A stretch of 64,000 bases of DNA from Anastrepha obliqua (lineage: Eukaryota > Arthropoda > Insecta > Diptera > Tephritidae): contig NC_072897.1 of NCBI RefSeq assembly GCF_027943255.1, forward strand, positions 41,762,044 through 41,826,043, read 5' to 3'. The notes under the pieces are model-generated. The model did not search any database. It saw only the letters and a list, made by a program, of their open reading frames with translations, and was not told the DNA's origin. A program made the translations under genes and the position numbers. This document shows, piece by piece, positions 10,205-19,921 of this stretch; positions within the stretch are counted from its first letter, which is position 1, and each line of letters starts with the position of its first letter.

Positions 10205-12357
10205 ATGATTTCAATTTTACAATGGAACATGAATGGATTTTATAATAACTACCATGAGCTTCAGCTCTTGGTGCAATCCCTTTCCCCTTCAATAATCTTA
10301 CTAAATGAAACCCATTTAACGAGTAACACTCCACTTCAAAGCCTATGTCAGCATATTTCATAACCTCCCAAATATAATTTCAAGTCAGCAAAGTGATGCT
10401 ATTCTGATCAAGAAAAGCTTACCTTTTAAAAGGATCGCCATAAAATTTAGTATATCAGCTATTGGTAATGAAGTCAATCTTAATTTAAAGTTAAATATAA
10501 TATGCGCCTCCATACCACCCTTACAAAACTTCTTAACTACTGACATTTTACATTTGGTTCAACAAACCTTACACCCCATTATCCTTGGAGGTGATCTTAA
10601 CGCTTGGAGCCAAATCTGGGGCTCTCCATATTCAAATAACAGAGGAATACATGTTGAAGACGCATTGCTATCTTCAGATCTAATATGTCTTAACAATGGT
10701 AGTGCAACACACTTTTCTACCCACGGTTCATTTTCTCATCTAGACCTCACTTTCTGTTCAGCAAGACTGCTTCCTCGTTGCGCATGGAGTATAGTAAAAG
10801 ACTTACATGGAAGCGAGAGATACCCAGCCACTTTGTAGCAACTTCAAACCGAAATGTATATTTAAAACAGACTATACTGACTGGAGTAAATTTACCGACT
10901 TATGCGACAACATGGAAATTCCAGTTTCTGCCATATTAACAAAGAATCAGCGCAAATACAAAAAATCATGCGCTCTGCCGCAAATCTAGCCATACCACGT
11001 ACCAACAGCAGGGTACCCTCATAAACCGTGTCTTGGTGGAACTCTGATTTAGCATTTCTTAGATCAAAAAAGCAATTATCATGGTACCAGTATAAACGAT
11101 GCCAAACGCGTGAAAACTTAGTCGCTTACAAAAGACTAAATGCTCTTTTTCGACGTCAGGCTAAAGCATCAAAGCGGGAACGCTTCAAAAAATTTACAGC
11201 CAACATCAATCCCTTTTTCTCCCCGTAAAAAAATCTGGCATGACATAAACATCCTGTCCGGAGGATCTAAAAATACTCTTACTTCCCAATTAAACACCCC
11301 GTCTGGACTTTTTAGCACCGCTTTTTTCCTAATCACTTTTCCAACGCCAGTGTCGATGAGAACTTCAGTGCTGAATTTAAAAAGAGTAAGACTTTGATAT
11401 TACGTGACATTACAGCGAGAACAATAGTATACCAAATAGCACTTTCAGAATTTGAATTCGCAATCCGCTCGGCAAGAGGGAAAGCACCCGGATTAGATAA
11501 AGTCTCCTACCCGCTTATACAAAATCTTCCAGCCTCAACGAAGGTACGATTAATAGAGCTGTATAACAAAATTTTCGACCACTGGTATCTATCCACAGTT
11601 TTGGAAAGCAGCCAACATAGTGCCAAAACTTATGCCCTGGAAGGATCCCAATAGCTACCGACCAATCTCCCTTCTAAGCTGTCTTGGAAAAATCCTAGAA
11701 AAGATTATCAGCAACCGTCTTGCATGGTATGCCAAAAGAAATAATCTTATTAGCTCTCGTCAGGTTGCATACAAAAAGGGGCATGGTACGATCGATGCCT
11801 AACTAACCCTTGACCATTTAATAACCAACGCCCTATCTTCTAAAAACCACATATATTTGTTATCATTAGACTTCGAAACAGGTATTACGATGAAAAGTTG
11901 GTCCAAAAAGTGTTAAACTTCATAAAATCCTTCCTTACTAACAGGAAACTCTTAGTCACCGTCAATGGCTCACATTCATCCATTCACAAGCTATCCACTC
12001 CTCAAGGTTTACCACTTTCAGCATTACTCTTTATCATCGCCTTTGATGAATTGCCTAAGTTTCCTTCTATCTAAATACAAAAATATCGAGCACCAAAATT
12101 ACGCCGATGACATTGTCATATGTATATTCGAAGCTCAACGACACCCAAACTGCCAAAAATATTTTTAAAGATATCCTTAATGATATTTCGTCTTGGTCGA
12201 TAACCTCTGGCGTACGACTTTCTCTTGAGAAAACTCACCTTTTACACATATGCCGAAAGAAAAGTCCATGCGATACATCTATAAATATTGATAATTACAA
12301 TATTCAAACAAAGGAAACCCTATAATCGCTAGAATTAATAATAGATTCTAATCTACG
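10205..12357 (+). pseudogene. I-clade ORF2, endonuclease and RT part
   Basis: Starts at ATG 10205 (MISILQWNMNGFYNNYHELQ), the typical start of the AP endonuclease. Later blocks: LLNETHL (10289), ILGGDLNAWSQIWGS (10570-10625), HGSFSHLDLTF (10723-10755). The RT domain has GKAPGLDKVSYPLI (11477-11520), KDPNSYRPISLLSCLGKILEKII (11640-11715), RQVAYKKGHGTIDA (11760-11802) and the catalytic NYADDIVIC (12098-12125). It runs to LIIDSNLR at 12357, where the SINE starts. Several frameshifts and stops. The protein would nick target DNA and copy the element RNA into the nick. Confidence 0.8.
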
Positions 12358-12626
12358 GCGGCCGCTGTAGCCGAATGGGTTGCTGCGTGATTACCATTCA
12401 GAATTCGCAGAGAGAACGAATCTCGGTGAAACACCAGGCAATGGCAAACCTCCGAGTGTATTTCTGCCATGAAAAAGCTCCTCATAAAAATATCTGCCGT
12501 TCGGAGTCGTCTTAAAACTGTAGGTCCCTCCATTTGTGGAACGACGCACACCACAAATAGGAGGAGGAGCTCGGCCAAACTCCCAGAAAGTGTAAAGGCG
12601 CCAATTATATATATATAAATATTCGT
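12356..12626 (+). mobile_element. tRNA-derived SINE
   Basis: Inserted in the I element. The head has a pol III A-box match TAGCCGAATGG (12368-12378) and a weaker B-box-like GAACGAATCTC about 46 bp later (near 12414-12424). The body is unrelated to the flanks and ends in an (AT)n tail at 12604-12620, typical for insect SINEs. No open frame is meaningful. The piggyBac TTAA site lies 7 bp beyond the tail. Transcription would be by RNA polymerase III and mobility would depend on a partner LINE. Confidence 0.75.
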
Positions 12627-12630
12627 TTAA

Positions 12631-15407
12631 CCCTAGAACACACACCCAGAAAATACCACGTAAACACACACCCGGGATACGTTTGTACCCGGGACCCTAT
12701 TTTGCGGTTTTTTTAATGCTTATTCAACCGATTTCTATGATTTTTTTTTTTAAATGTATATTTTAATATATAACAAGTATTTTGTCTTTTGTATCATTCG
12801 AATATTCCTACTGGTTCCAGCGATATGGCCAAATAAAGTCAGGACATCATAAATGCAAAACAAAATAATATAATTTATAATAATATTTTTGTAGAGTAAC
12901 AACGAATACAGATTTTGATTTTTATTTCATTGAAATATTCTACCAGGTTCAAGAGATATGTGCAAAAAGGTCGCGCAAGGTATGGGTACGTAGGTAGCAA
13001 ATACACTGGTATAACTGGTTTTTGTATTTTATATGCAGCTGCAAGGGTTGTTTTCACACGAGGTGTTGATATAAATGCTGCCTGTTGATATTTTCATTAT
13101 TGTTTTGGTGCTCAAAAGTGTAAGAAGTGAAAATGTAAGTGAATATAAATATAACTGAAACTATAAATAACTGAATACGAAATGACTTCAAGAAGAAAGG
13201 AATATTTATCAAGTGCAGCATATAGAAGGTAAAAAATGTAAAATAAGCAACAATGTAAACATATACTAATTTTTTTTATTATGCAGGCTAACTGAGGAAC
13301 AGCGAGAATCATATATACAATCTTTATTTGATGAAATTTGTGACGATGACGCTCCCTATGACTTTGACTCAGAAGATGAAGAAGAAATTCAATTCAATGA
13401 CATTGAAATTGCTGATGAAGATGCTGAAGTTTCGCAAAGTGCCGCAGAAGTATTACCTGATTATGCGGACTATGAGGATGATGAAGAAGAAGAAGTAGAA
13501 GAAAATAATGAATTACCTGCTAGTGGCGAAAAATTTGTTGCACGTGATGGTACTGAGTGGATGAAAGAACCAAATGTAAGTCGTCAGGTACTCAGACAAA
13601 ATATTATAAGAGAACGTTCTGGACCAGTCAGATGCACTGAAATGTTGTCAATAGAGCAAACATTCAAATGCTTCATGAACGTTGAAATGGCTGATATAAT
13701 TATGCGCCACACAAATAAGTTAGCAAAAGAAACTTATAATGCTTACAACAATGCGCATCCAAACACAACTCCTAAGTCATGGACGCCTGTGTCAATAACA
13801 GAGCTGTATGCATTTTTTGGCATACTTATTATGACTGGTGCGAACCATAGCAATGGAGAACATGTTCGAGATTTATGGAGCGTCAAAAACTATCATTTAT
13901 ATCGCGCCACAATGGGAGTCAACCGTTTCTGTTCGATATTGCGGTTCCTAAGATTTGACGATAAAAACACTCGTGCAACACGCTTACTAACTAATAAAGC
14001 AGCACCGATCAGTGAGTTGTGGACGATGATGAACAATAATCTTGCTGCACATTACAAGCCCAGCTCATGCTTGACGATTGATGAACAATTATTTCCTTAC
14101 CGTGGACGCACACGGTTTACGCAGTACATACCGTCAAAACCTGCTAAATATGGTGTCAAGGTTTGGTGGATTTGCGATGCCACAAATGCATATCCACTGC
14201 ATGGACAAATATATACTGGCCAAGCAGAAACTGGTAGGGAAACGAACCAAGGCGAACGAGTGGTGAAGGATTTGTCTGCCAAATACCAAGGAAGTGGCCG
14301 AAACATTACAATGGACAATTTTTTTACGACCTTGCCAGTTGCAGAACTGCTTCTCACCTGGAAACTCACGATCGTTGGAACTTTGCGCAAAAACAAATCA
14401 TATATTCCTCAAGAAATGAAGCAGAACAAAAACAGGACAATTGGTTCAACGACATTTGACTTCAAAAATAATGTGACAATGTGCTCTTATGTTCCCCCAA
14501 AAAAATTTAGCAGTAATTTTGCTTTCGACCATGCATAATGATGCTGAAATAGCTGACAGTGGGAAACCTGAAATAATTGAATATTATAATCGTACCAAAG
14601 GTGGTGTTGATCGAATGGACCAAATGTTTGCGGAATATCCAACACAAAGACAAACAAAACGATGGCCACTAGCGAGGTTCTTCAACATGTTGGACATTAC
14701 AGCTCTTGCAGCCTACATTGTCTACGATTTGAATAACCCTATGTTGCCTTGGAGAACAAACAACAAGCGTAAGCAGATCCTGCGCAGCTTGGCTGAAGCA
14801 TTGTGTATGCCCATTATTAAAGCCAGAGCCATAAATCGTCAAGTGACGCGAAATTTTTCGACTAAAATTGCTATTGAAGCATATTTCAACCGACCGCTGG
14901 AATCAATGGTGTCAACAGCAGCATCAACATCTGCCGCAGCGCGCACGCCAAAACCTGTGTCCGGATCTTGCTATTTATGTTACGCACAAGAGAAAAAACG
15001 CCGTAGAAAAACCAGAAAGCTGTGCGCCAAATGTAAGAAGCCAATGTGTCTTGAACATTCGGTCACATCAACAAATTGCTCTATTTGCCATGATTTTCCT
15101 TAGATATAAGATGCATTTTTATAATTTTTATAATAAAAGTCAATAATATAATGTGTGAAATGAATATTTTTAATTTTTCAAATAAAAAAATAATATAAAA
15201 AATGTTTTTTTTTTGATTATTATGAGGATTTTTACAATTGGGGTACAAACGTATCCCGGTCCGATCTGGTTCAAATTTTGAATTTGAACTCGAAACTAAA
15301 TAATCTTCCTAGATCCGAAGTTAGCGGTATAGAGGTATAGCGGTTGAAAAGTTACAACACTTCAAAGTTGAAGTGGATACATTTGTACCCGGGTGTGTGT
15401 TCTAGGG
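12631..15407 (+). mobile_element. piggyBac-like element, nearly intact
   Basis: Ends are perfect 17-bp inverted repeats CCCTAGAACACACACCC (12631-12647; reverse at 15391-15407), flanked on both sides by TTAA (12627-12630 and 15408-15411), the piggyBac target. Total 2777 bp. Just inside each end are near-palindromic blocks built on GGGATACGTTTGTACCC (about 12672-12690, 15240-15256, 15375-15390), probable transposase binding sites. One transposase gene, with a polyadenylation-like AATAAAA near 15130. It looks young: ends and duplication are perfect and one base breaks the gene. Confidence 0.95.
13182..15103 (+). pseudogene. piggyBac transposase, two exons, one-base frameshift
   Basis: ATG at 13182 (MTSRRKEYLSSAAYRR). 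A 58-bp GT-AG intron (13229-13286) joins in frame to exon 2. Acidic N-terminus (DDDAPYDFDSEDEEE) as in other piggyBac proteins, then the DDE core: LTIDEQLFPYRG (Asp near residue 281), ITMDNFFTTLPVAELLL (Asp near 359) and TKGGVDRMDQM (Asp near 457). The first spacing is 78, identical to that known for Trichoplusia piggyBac (268/346). The C-terminal cysteine-rich domain is CYLCYA...KLCAKCKKPMCLEHS...CSICHDFP. A single extra base in the run at 14493-14507 shifts the frame; without it the gene is 620 codons. The enzyme excises and inserts at TTAA without footprints. Confidence 0.9.
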
Positions 15408-15411
15408 TTAA

Positions 15412-16270
15412 GTCATACTGTAACTATATTAGAAGTCCCTTAGGAACTAGATTAAACATCATCAAATACCTATCTAGCAAACATAGTTATATACACCCAA
15501 CTACACTGTTAATGTTGTCAGAGCACTCCTGTTATCAAAAATTGACTACGCCTTACCAATCTACGGACACTGTGGAACATCTTAAATATGCAAAATCACA
15601 GTTCCTTATCATGCCGCAATTCGTCGGAGCATTAGAGCTTTCCCTAATTCTCGAATAAAGTGCTAATTAGCAGAAAGCGGCTTGCCGAGCATCCCTGACA
15701 GAGTTATTGATTCAACATCACGAAGAAAAAAAAAGGCAAATTTATTATATGTACTGACAGCAAATCATGTATCACAGTAATGAAATCTCCAAGCAATTCA
15801 AATAGAACTATCACATTCATTAGGAATTCACTGATTACTACATGCAACAAAATTAAGATCATTCCTGGGCATGCTGGAATTACAGGAAATAAAATTGCCG
15901 ATGAAACTGCTAAAAGAGTTGTTAAAACCCTGGCACTAATGCTTAAGTGTTTTAGCAGAGCTGATCTCTACCACTTCATTAAAAGAAAAAGAATCCTTGA
16001 AGAACTAGATGATGGGAAAACGCAAAGTCATCATTACCACAATTCAAACCCAAAAAGACTGTCACCATGCTATCCTATAAATTTGTCTTCAAACGCCTAA
16101 AGCCTTACGTTCGATTAGGGCTTGGCCATACGATATTTACCTACTCTCACCTACTCACTAGGAAAAGCCCATCCGGCGGACTGAGCACAGTACAACACCT
16201 GATCACTCAATTCCCGAAGACAATCGAATATCAGTGCTTTAACAACATTAACTTAAACACAGCATTATGA
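15412..16270 (+). pseudogene. I-clade ORF2, C-terminal part with RNase H
   Basis: Continues the ORF2 interrupted at 12357: SYCNYIRSPLGTRLNIIKYLSSKHSYIH (15413-15500), then degenerate thumb region, then an RNase H domain: CTDSKSCITVMKSPSNSNRT (about 15750-15810) and IPGHAGITGNKIADETAKR (about 15862-15920). The last block LKPYVRLGLGHTIFTYSHLL...GLSTVQHLITQFP (16090-16220) is the usual C-terminal Cys/His-like region of the clade, here without its cysteines. Broken by stops and shifts. Confidence 0.75.
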
Positions 16271-16565
16271 ACACCTAGCTCTAATAATATTCTTCAAGGA
16301 CAATAATATCTTAAATCTTATCTAATTTTATTGGCTCAACATTTGTAATTTGTTTCTATATTAACTCTGTTTATTTTACTTTTTAATGTTACTGAACTAT
16401 AATAAAAAAAAAAAACAAAAAAATTAATGTAGACGACTGAAAGCCTCGTAGCTGGTGTCGCTTATACAAGTATAATTTGTACTGTAATTTATTATTGTAT
16501 AAATTGTTATAAATAGATAAAATAAATAAATATTTATAACATAAAATAATAAATATTAAAAGATG
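16271..16565 (+). other. 3' untranslated region and TAA-rich tail of the I element
   Basis: No open frame. It holds a poly-A-like run (about 16402-16425) and ends in ATAAATAAATA/TAATAA-type repeats (about 16515-16560), the tail style of I elements. LOA sequence resumes directly after it. Confidence 0.55.
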
Positions 16566-17189
16566 GAGCTCCATTTCTTCATGTGCTATTTCGAAAACCC
16601 TTTGGCCCCAATACGATATATAAGGGATTCAGAAAGTCCTTAGATTCCTCGCCATTCAATTTCCAAACTCGTAGATGTGTTTACCGGTCATTGGACGATC
16701 GGCACACACGCGGAAAAGCTAGAGTTACTATTTAACCCCCATTGCAGAAGCTGTGGGTCCTTTCAGAGAAGGTGACTGTAGAGCATTTGCTCTGTAAATT
16801 TCCGGGTTTGGCAGCTAGACGACTAAGGTTTCTTGGCGCTCCTTTCTTCGACAGCCTGGGGCCGTGCGCCAACATAAATCCAATCAACCTCCTCCATTAT
16901 ATCAACAGCTCTGGGTGGACGATCGGCACACACGCGGAAAAGCTAGGGTTACCATTTAACCCCCATTGCAGAAGATGTGGGGACCTTTCAGTGAAAAATA
17001 CTGTAGAGCGTTTTCCCTGTAAATGTCCGGGTTTGGCAGCTGAATCCAATCAACCTCCTCCATTATATCAACAGCTTTGGCTGGCTGTAGATATCTGCCT
17101 GTTGGAAGTCTCATAATGGTATCAAAACGGCGCTTTATTGCTACTTGAGGAGTGCCAGACCGGCACTTCAACCATCTCACCTACCTATC
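16566..17189 (+). mobile_element. LOA-like element, 3' part
   Basis: Encodes the C-terminal block of ORF2: SISKLVDVFTGHWTIGTHAEKL, NPHCRRCGDLSVKNTVEH and LCKCPGLAARRLRFLG. The C-x2-C...H-x3-C cysteine cluster is known in LOA/R1 proteins after RNase H. The gene end (near 17115) is followed by a conserved-looking untranslated tail ending in ACCATCTCACCTACCTATC, then the TAACGG target duplication. The ORF2 end is partly duplicated (see 16692-17084). Confidence 0.8.
16692..17084 (+). repeat. tandem 224-bp duplication of the LOA C-terminal block, second copy shortened
   Basis: Unit A runs 16692-16915, unit B 16916-17084. Both start TGGACGATCGGCACACACG and include the cysteine cluster and the linker AATCCAATCAACCTCCTCC. 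Unit B lacks about 60 bp that in unit A encode RRLRFLGAPFFDSLG (16817-16876). The two differ at scattered bases. Confidence 0.85.
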
Positions 17190-17195
17190 TAACGG
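17190..17195. repeat. TAACGG target-site duplication, right copy
   Basis: Matches 5957-5962. Immediately downstream the interrupted Tc1 frame continues (GNIDYKQYL). Confidence 0.75.
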
Positions 17196-17556
17196 CAATA
17201 TAGACTACAAGCAATACCTAACAATTATGAAAGAAAATTTTATCCAAAGTGCTGAAAAGGTGGGAATTAAGGACAATTTCCAGTGCTATCATGACACCGA
17301 TCCCAAGCATAAGGCACCTCATGTCCGTCTATGACTTATGTACAACAGCCGCAAAGTACTTCAAACACCTCAACATTCTCCAGACATTAATGTAATTGAA
17401 CATCTGTGGGCTCATTTGAAAAACCAACTGAAAAAGCTTTTTATTAGGAACAAGAAAGTCCTAGAAGATGCTAGGGGTGAGAGTGGGTGAAAATAGGTCT
17501 TTAACACACAAAAAACTGGTCGAATCCATACCAGGAATACTGAATGATATGCGAAA
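17196..17556 (+). pseudogene. Tc1-like transposase, C-terminal half (3' fragment of a split gene)
   Basis: Picks up the protein left at 5962: NIDYKQYLTIMKENFIQSAEKV, then CYHDTDPKHKAPHV with the second catalytic Asp (about 17288-17325), TPQHSPDINVIEHLWAHLK with the catalytic Glu (17370-17420), and LVESIPGILNDM at the C-terminus (17518-17550). Second Asp and Glu are those of DD34E Tc1 enzymes. One stop after VRL and frameshifts near 17330 and 17480 break it. It ends where pogo-like sequence begins, so a pogo insertion may have removed its last codons and 3' TIR. Confidence 0.8.
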
Positions 17557-17919
17557 ATTGAAAGCTCGATGTAACGACCTTCGTTATAACGAAAAACTCA
17601 ACATAACGAATTTTTTTTAAGTCCCTTGAAAAAACCTTGCTTTTACGAAGTTTTTCATATAAAAAAGCTTTATAGTTATGACGAAAAATTTCTGAATCTG
17701 AAAGCCTCTATATAACGATGCAATTTTTCAAACACTTCTATACAACGAAAATAAAATAAGGCAAAATCAAATTTGTGGCAAGCCGTTAAAGTTCCGTTAT
17801 CCGAAACCTCAGCATAACAAAGCGAGAACAAAGCAAAATATGCAAAAGTCCCGTAATTATGTTACGTGTACACAAAAATGTGTGAAATTGTGGTCACTCG
17901 TGCCTTGACTTTTGCCAAA

Positions 17920-18054
17920 ATGAGTTCATTAAAACGTAATTCAATTTCTATTCGCGAGAAAAAGTTAATAATTGATGCCGTTAATCAAGCTCATAAATCG
18001 AAATAAGAAATTGATAAACAATTTAATATTCCGCCGAGTACTCTTTCAACAATA
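17920..18054 (+). pseudogene. pogo-like transposase, N-terminal HTH piece
   Basis: ATG at 17920 (MSSLKRNSISIREKKLIIDAVN). It continues with EIDKQFNIPPSTLSTI, the Psq/CENP-B-type helix-turn-helix that binds pogo ends; one internal stop (TAA at 18004). Homology stops abruptly after STI at 18054, where non-pogo sequence begins. Confidence 0.75.
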
Positions 18055-18198
18055 GGGGCGGTATTCAAGGACAACAGTTTCCGGACCCAAAGTACGACGT
18101 CATGTATAGTTAGTTCTTTCCACAGTGTTGGCTAGTAAAGACGTAAATTTTAACTTTCCGTTCGATTCTCTTACTTGTTATTACTCTTACTTGTATTA

Positions 18199-19904
18199 AT
18201 GGAATCTTCCATCAAGTGCGTTTTTTGTAACAGTAAAAGTACAAATGATAAACTCGTTGCTTTTACCGTGCATACTTTAAAAAAGTGCCGGGAAGTGTTG
18301 GACATTCGGAAAAAAAATTAATTTAAAATATAAAGATGTTATTTTACCAGCATCAGAATGTGATGACGGCTATCATATAAAATGCCATAAAATGTTCTTA
18401 TCAGTCATGAAAAAGTATTATGAAAAAAAGGCACTTACATCATCGGATATTTCAGTTCAAACAGGTATGAAAATATTTATTTTACTGTAATAAGGGAAGG
18501 AATATAATACTAGTTCCGATTATAATTTTTTTTTGTATTCAAATATATTTTCCCAGATGAACCGACACCAAGCACTTCCTCTGCTCACGAAATAGAACAA
18601 ACACATCAGGAAGGTCAATCTGCCATACAAGAACCTTCAGGTGAAAAATTAACCGAGGCAGCATTAAGTGTGGAGCAGGATATTTGTGCATTTTGTAATA
18701 AAAAATATAAAAAATCCAAAGGACGTCAGGCACCACTTGTCAGAGGAGAAAAAAAAATTCTCATTGAAGCCTTGGCACAATATTTGGATGTTGTGAGAGA
18801 TAGTGAATTATTTAAGTCACTTTCTAACGAGCCTCCGCACTTATTTTATCACAAAATCTGTCGGGTTGAATATTTTAATAAATTTAAAAGCAATCCAACT
18901 GCAGACACAAAATTTAATCTGAATCGGGAACTACACAGGGAAGCTGATGATGAAATTGATCAGTTCATCCAAAAAAACATCATTGCTCGTGGCAGTTGCT
19001 TCTTTTTAATATCTCTGGGTGAAATATACGATGATATATTGAAGAAATTGTACGAAGACCGTGGCTATAGTTATGATGGTTCATGCAACCTTCAACATTT
19101 GCTGAATAAAATTCTTGATAAATTCAGTGATGAAATTAAAGTCTCAGCTTTCAGAAATAAAAACGTAATTTTACCGAAAAATAAATTAATATATGATGGC
19201 CTTTTTTCGCTGTTACAAGAAGATGAAATACTTCAAAAAGCAGCATTCATTTTACGAAGAAGAATTTTAAATATTGAAAAGAAGCCTTTATCATCGAATG
19301 TAAAGTTGAATAAATTGCTGGCTGGAGAATGTATGATCGACCATGATTTGATAAATTTTTACGTGATGTTGTTGAGCGGTGCCCGAAATCGACGTAAGAA
19401 TACCCCAGACTTATATAGAAAAGTCAATTCAATTGCGGCCGACACAATCTACGCGGTTACGAATGGAAATATGAAGCCTGGAAAGCATATTACCTTGGGA
19501 ATGGCTATGAAAAGTTTAACCAGCAGCCGTAAAGTTATCGATATTCTCAACAAATACGGTCACTGCTGCAGCTATCATGTTCTCGAAGAACTGGAAACCG
19601 AAGCTGCATTTTCTCCTATAGAAAGGACTCAGGAATGTCCTGAAGGTATTACGTTGGCATCAAATTTAAATACTGGGGTGGCTTTCGATAATTTCGACAT
19701 ATTTGTCGAAACAACCAGCGGGAAAGATACCCTACATGATACGGTTGGTATCATCTATCAAAATGTAATTAATAATGATAGCAATGCTGCTGATGATGAA
19801 TGTCAACGTGACACAACCGTACACAAAAAAGGCGAGACTCTGAAGAAGTAGAAAATGACTATTTCAGTTCAGACTCGGAATCTATTTCTGACATAGAAAA
19901 TTAA
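18199..19904 (+). CDS. two-exon gene of an unnamed zinc-binding protein family, frameshifted
   Basis: I recognise no named family. Exon 1 is 18199-18464 (MESSIKCVFCNSKS), with an intron 18465-18556 (GTATGA...TTTTCCCAG) that joins in frame to exon 2. There are two similar putative zinc modules: CVFC...YHIKCHKMF and CAFC...FYHKICRVEYFN, each CX2C followed about 50-65 residues later by HX3C. A helical region follows, then a conserved-looking block DTIYAVTNGNMKPGKHITLGMA (about 19441-19505) through TGVAFDNFDIFVETTSGKDT...DTVGIIYQ (about 19672-19760). I recall similar uncharacterised proteins in insects and cnidarians; this is from memory and unchecked. Frameshifts lie in A-runs near 18310-18320 and 19827-19832; allowing both, it ends in an acidic tail SDSESISDIEN at 19904. 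It sits inside a pogo element and beside a reversed Helitron piece, so it may belong to an unrecognised transposon or be a captured gene. Confidence 0.6.
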
Positions 19905-19921
19905 AAATTTAATTTTTGTTT

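Larger units (their letters stand above)
8700..16565 (+). mobile_element. I-clade non-LTR retrotransposon, interrupted by a SINE and a piggyBac
   Basis: Full layout of an I-type element: 5' untranslated region, ORF1 with a CCHC knuckle (8905-10124), and ORF2 with AP endonuclease and RT (10205-12357). After the 3-kb interruption come the ORF2 C-terminus with RNase H (15412-16270) and a TAA-rich 3' tail (about 16480-16560). RNase H separates I-clade from Jockey-clade elements. Boundaries are approximate because I could not find a target duplication. It lies inside the LOA-like element, so it is younger. Confidence 0.8.

Noticed and set aside
12368..12424. Functional tRNA gene
   Set aside because: A-box good but B-box degenerate, no cloverleaf or acceptor stem, and SINE body and AT tail follow.
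14097..14396. Antisense frame of 99 codons
   Set aside because: Shadow of the piggyBac transposase on the plus strand.
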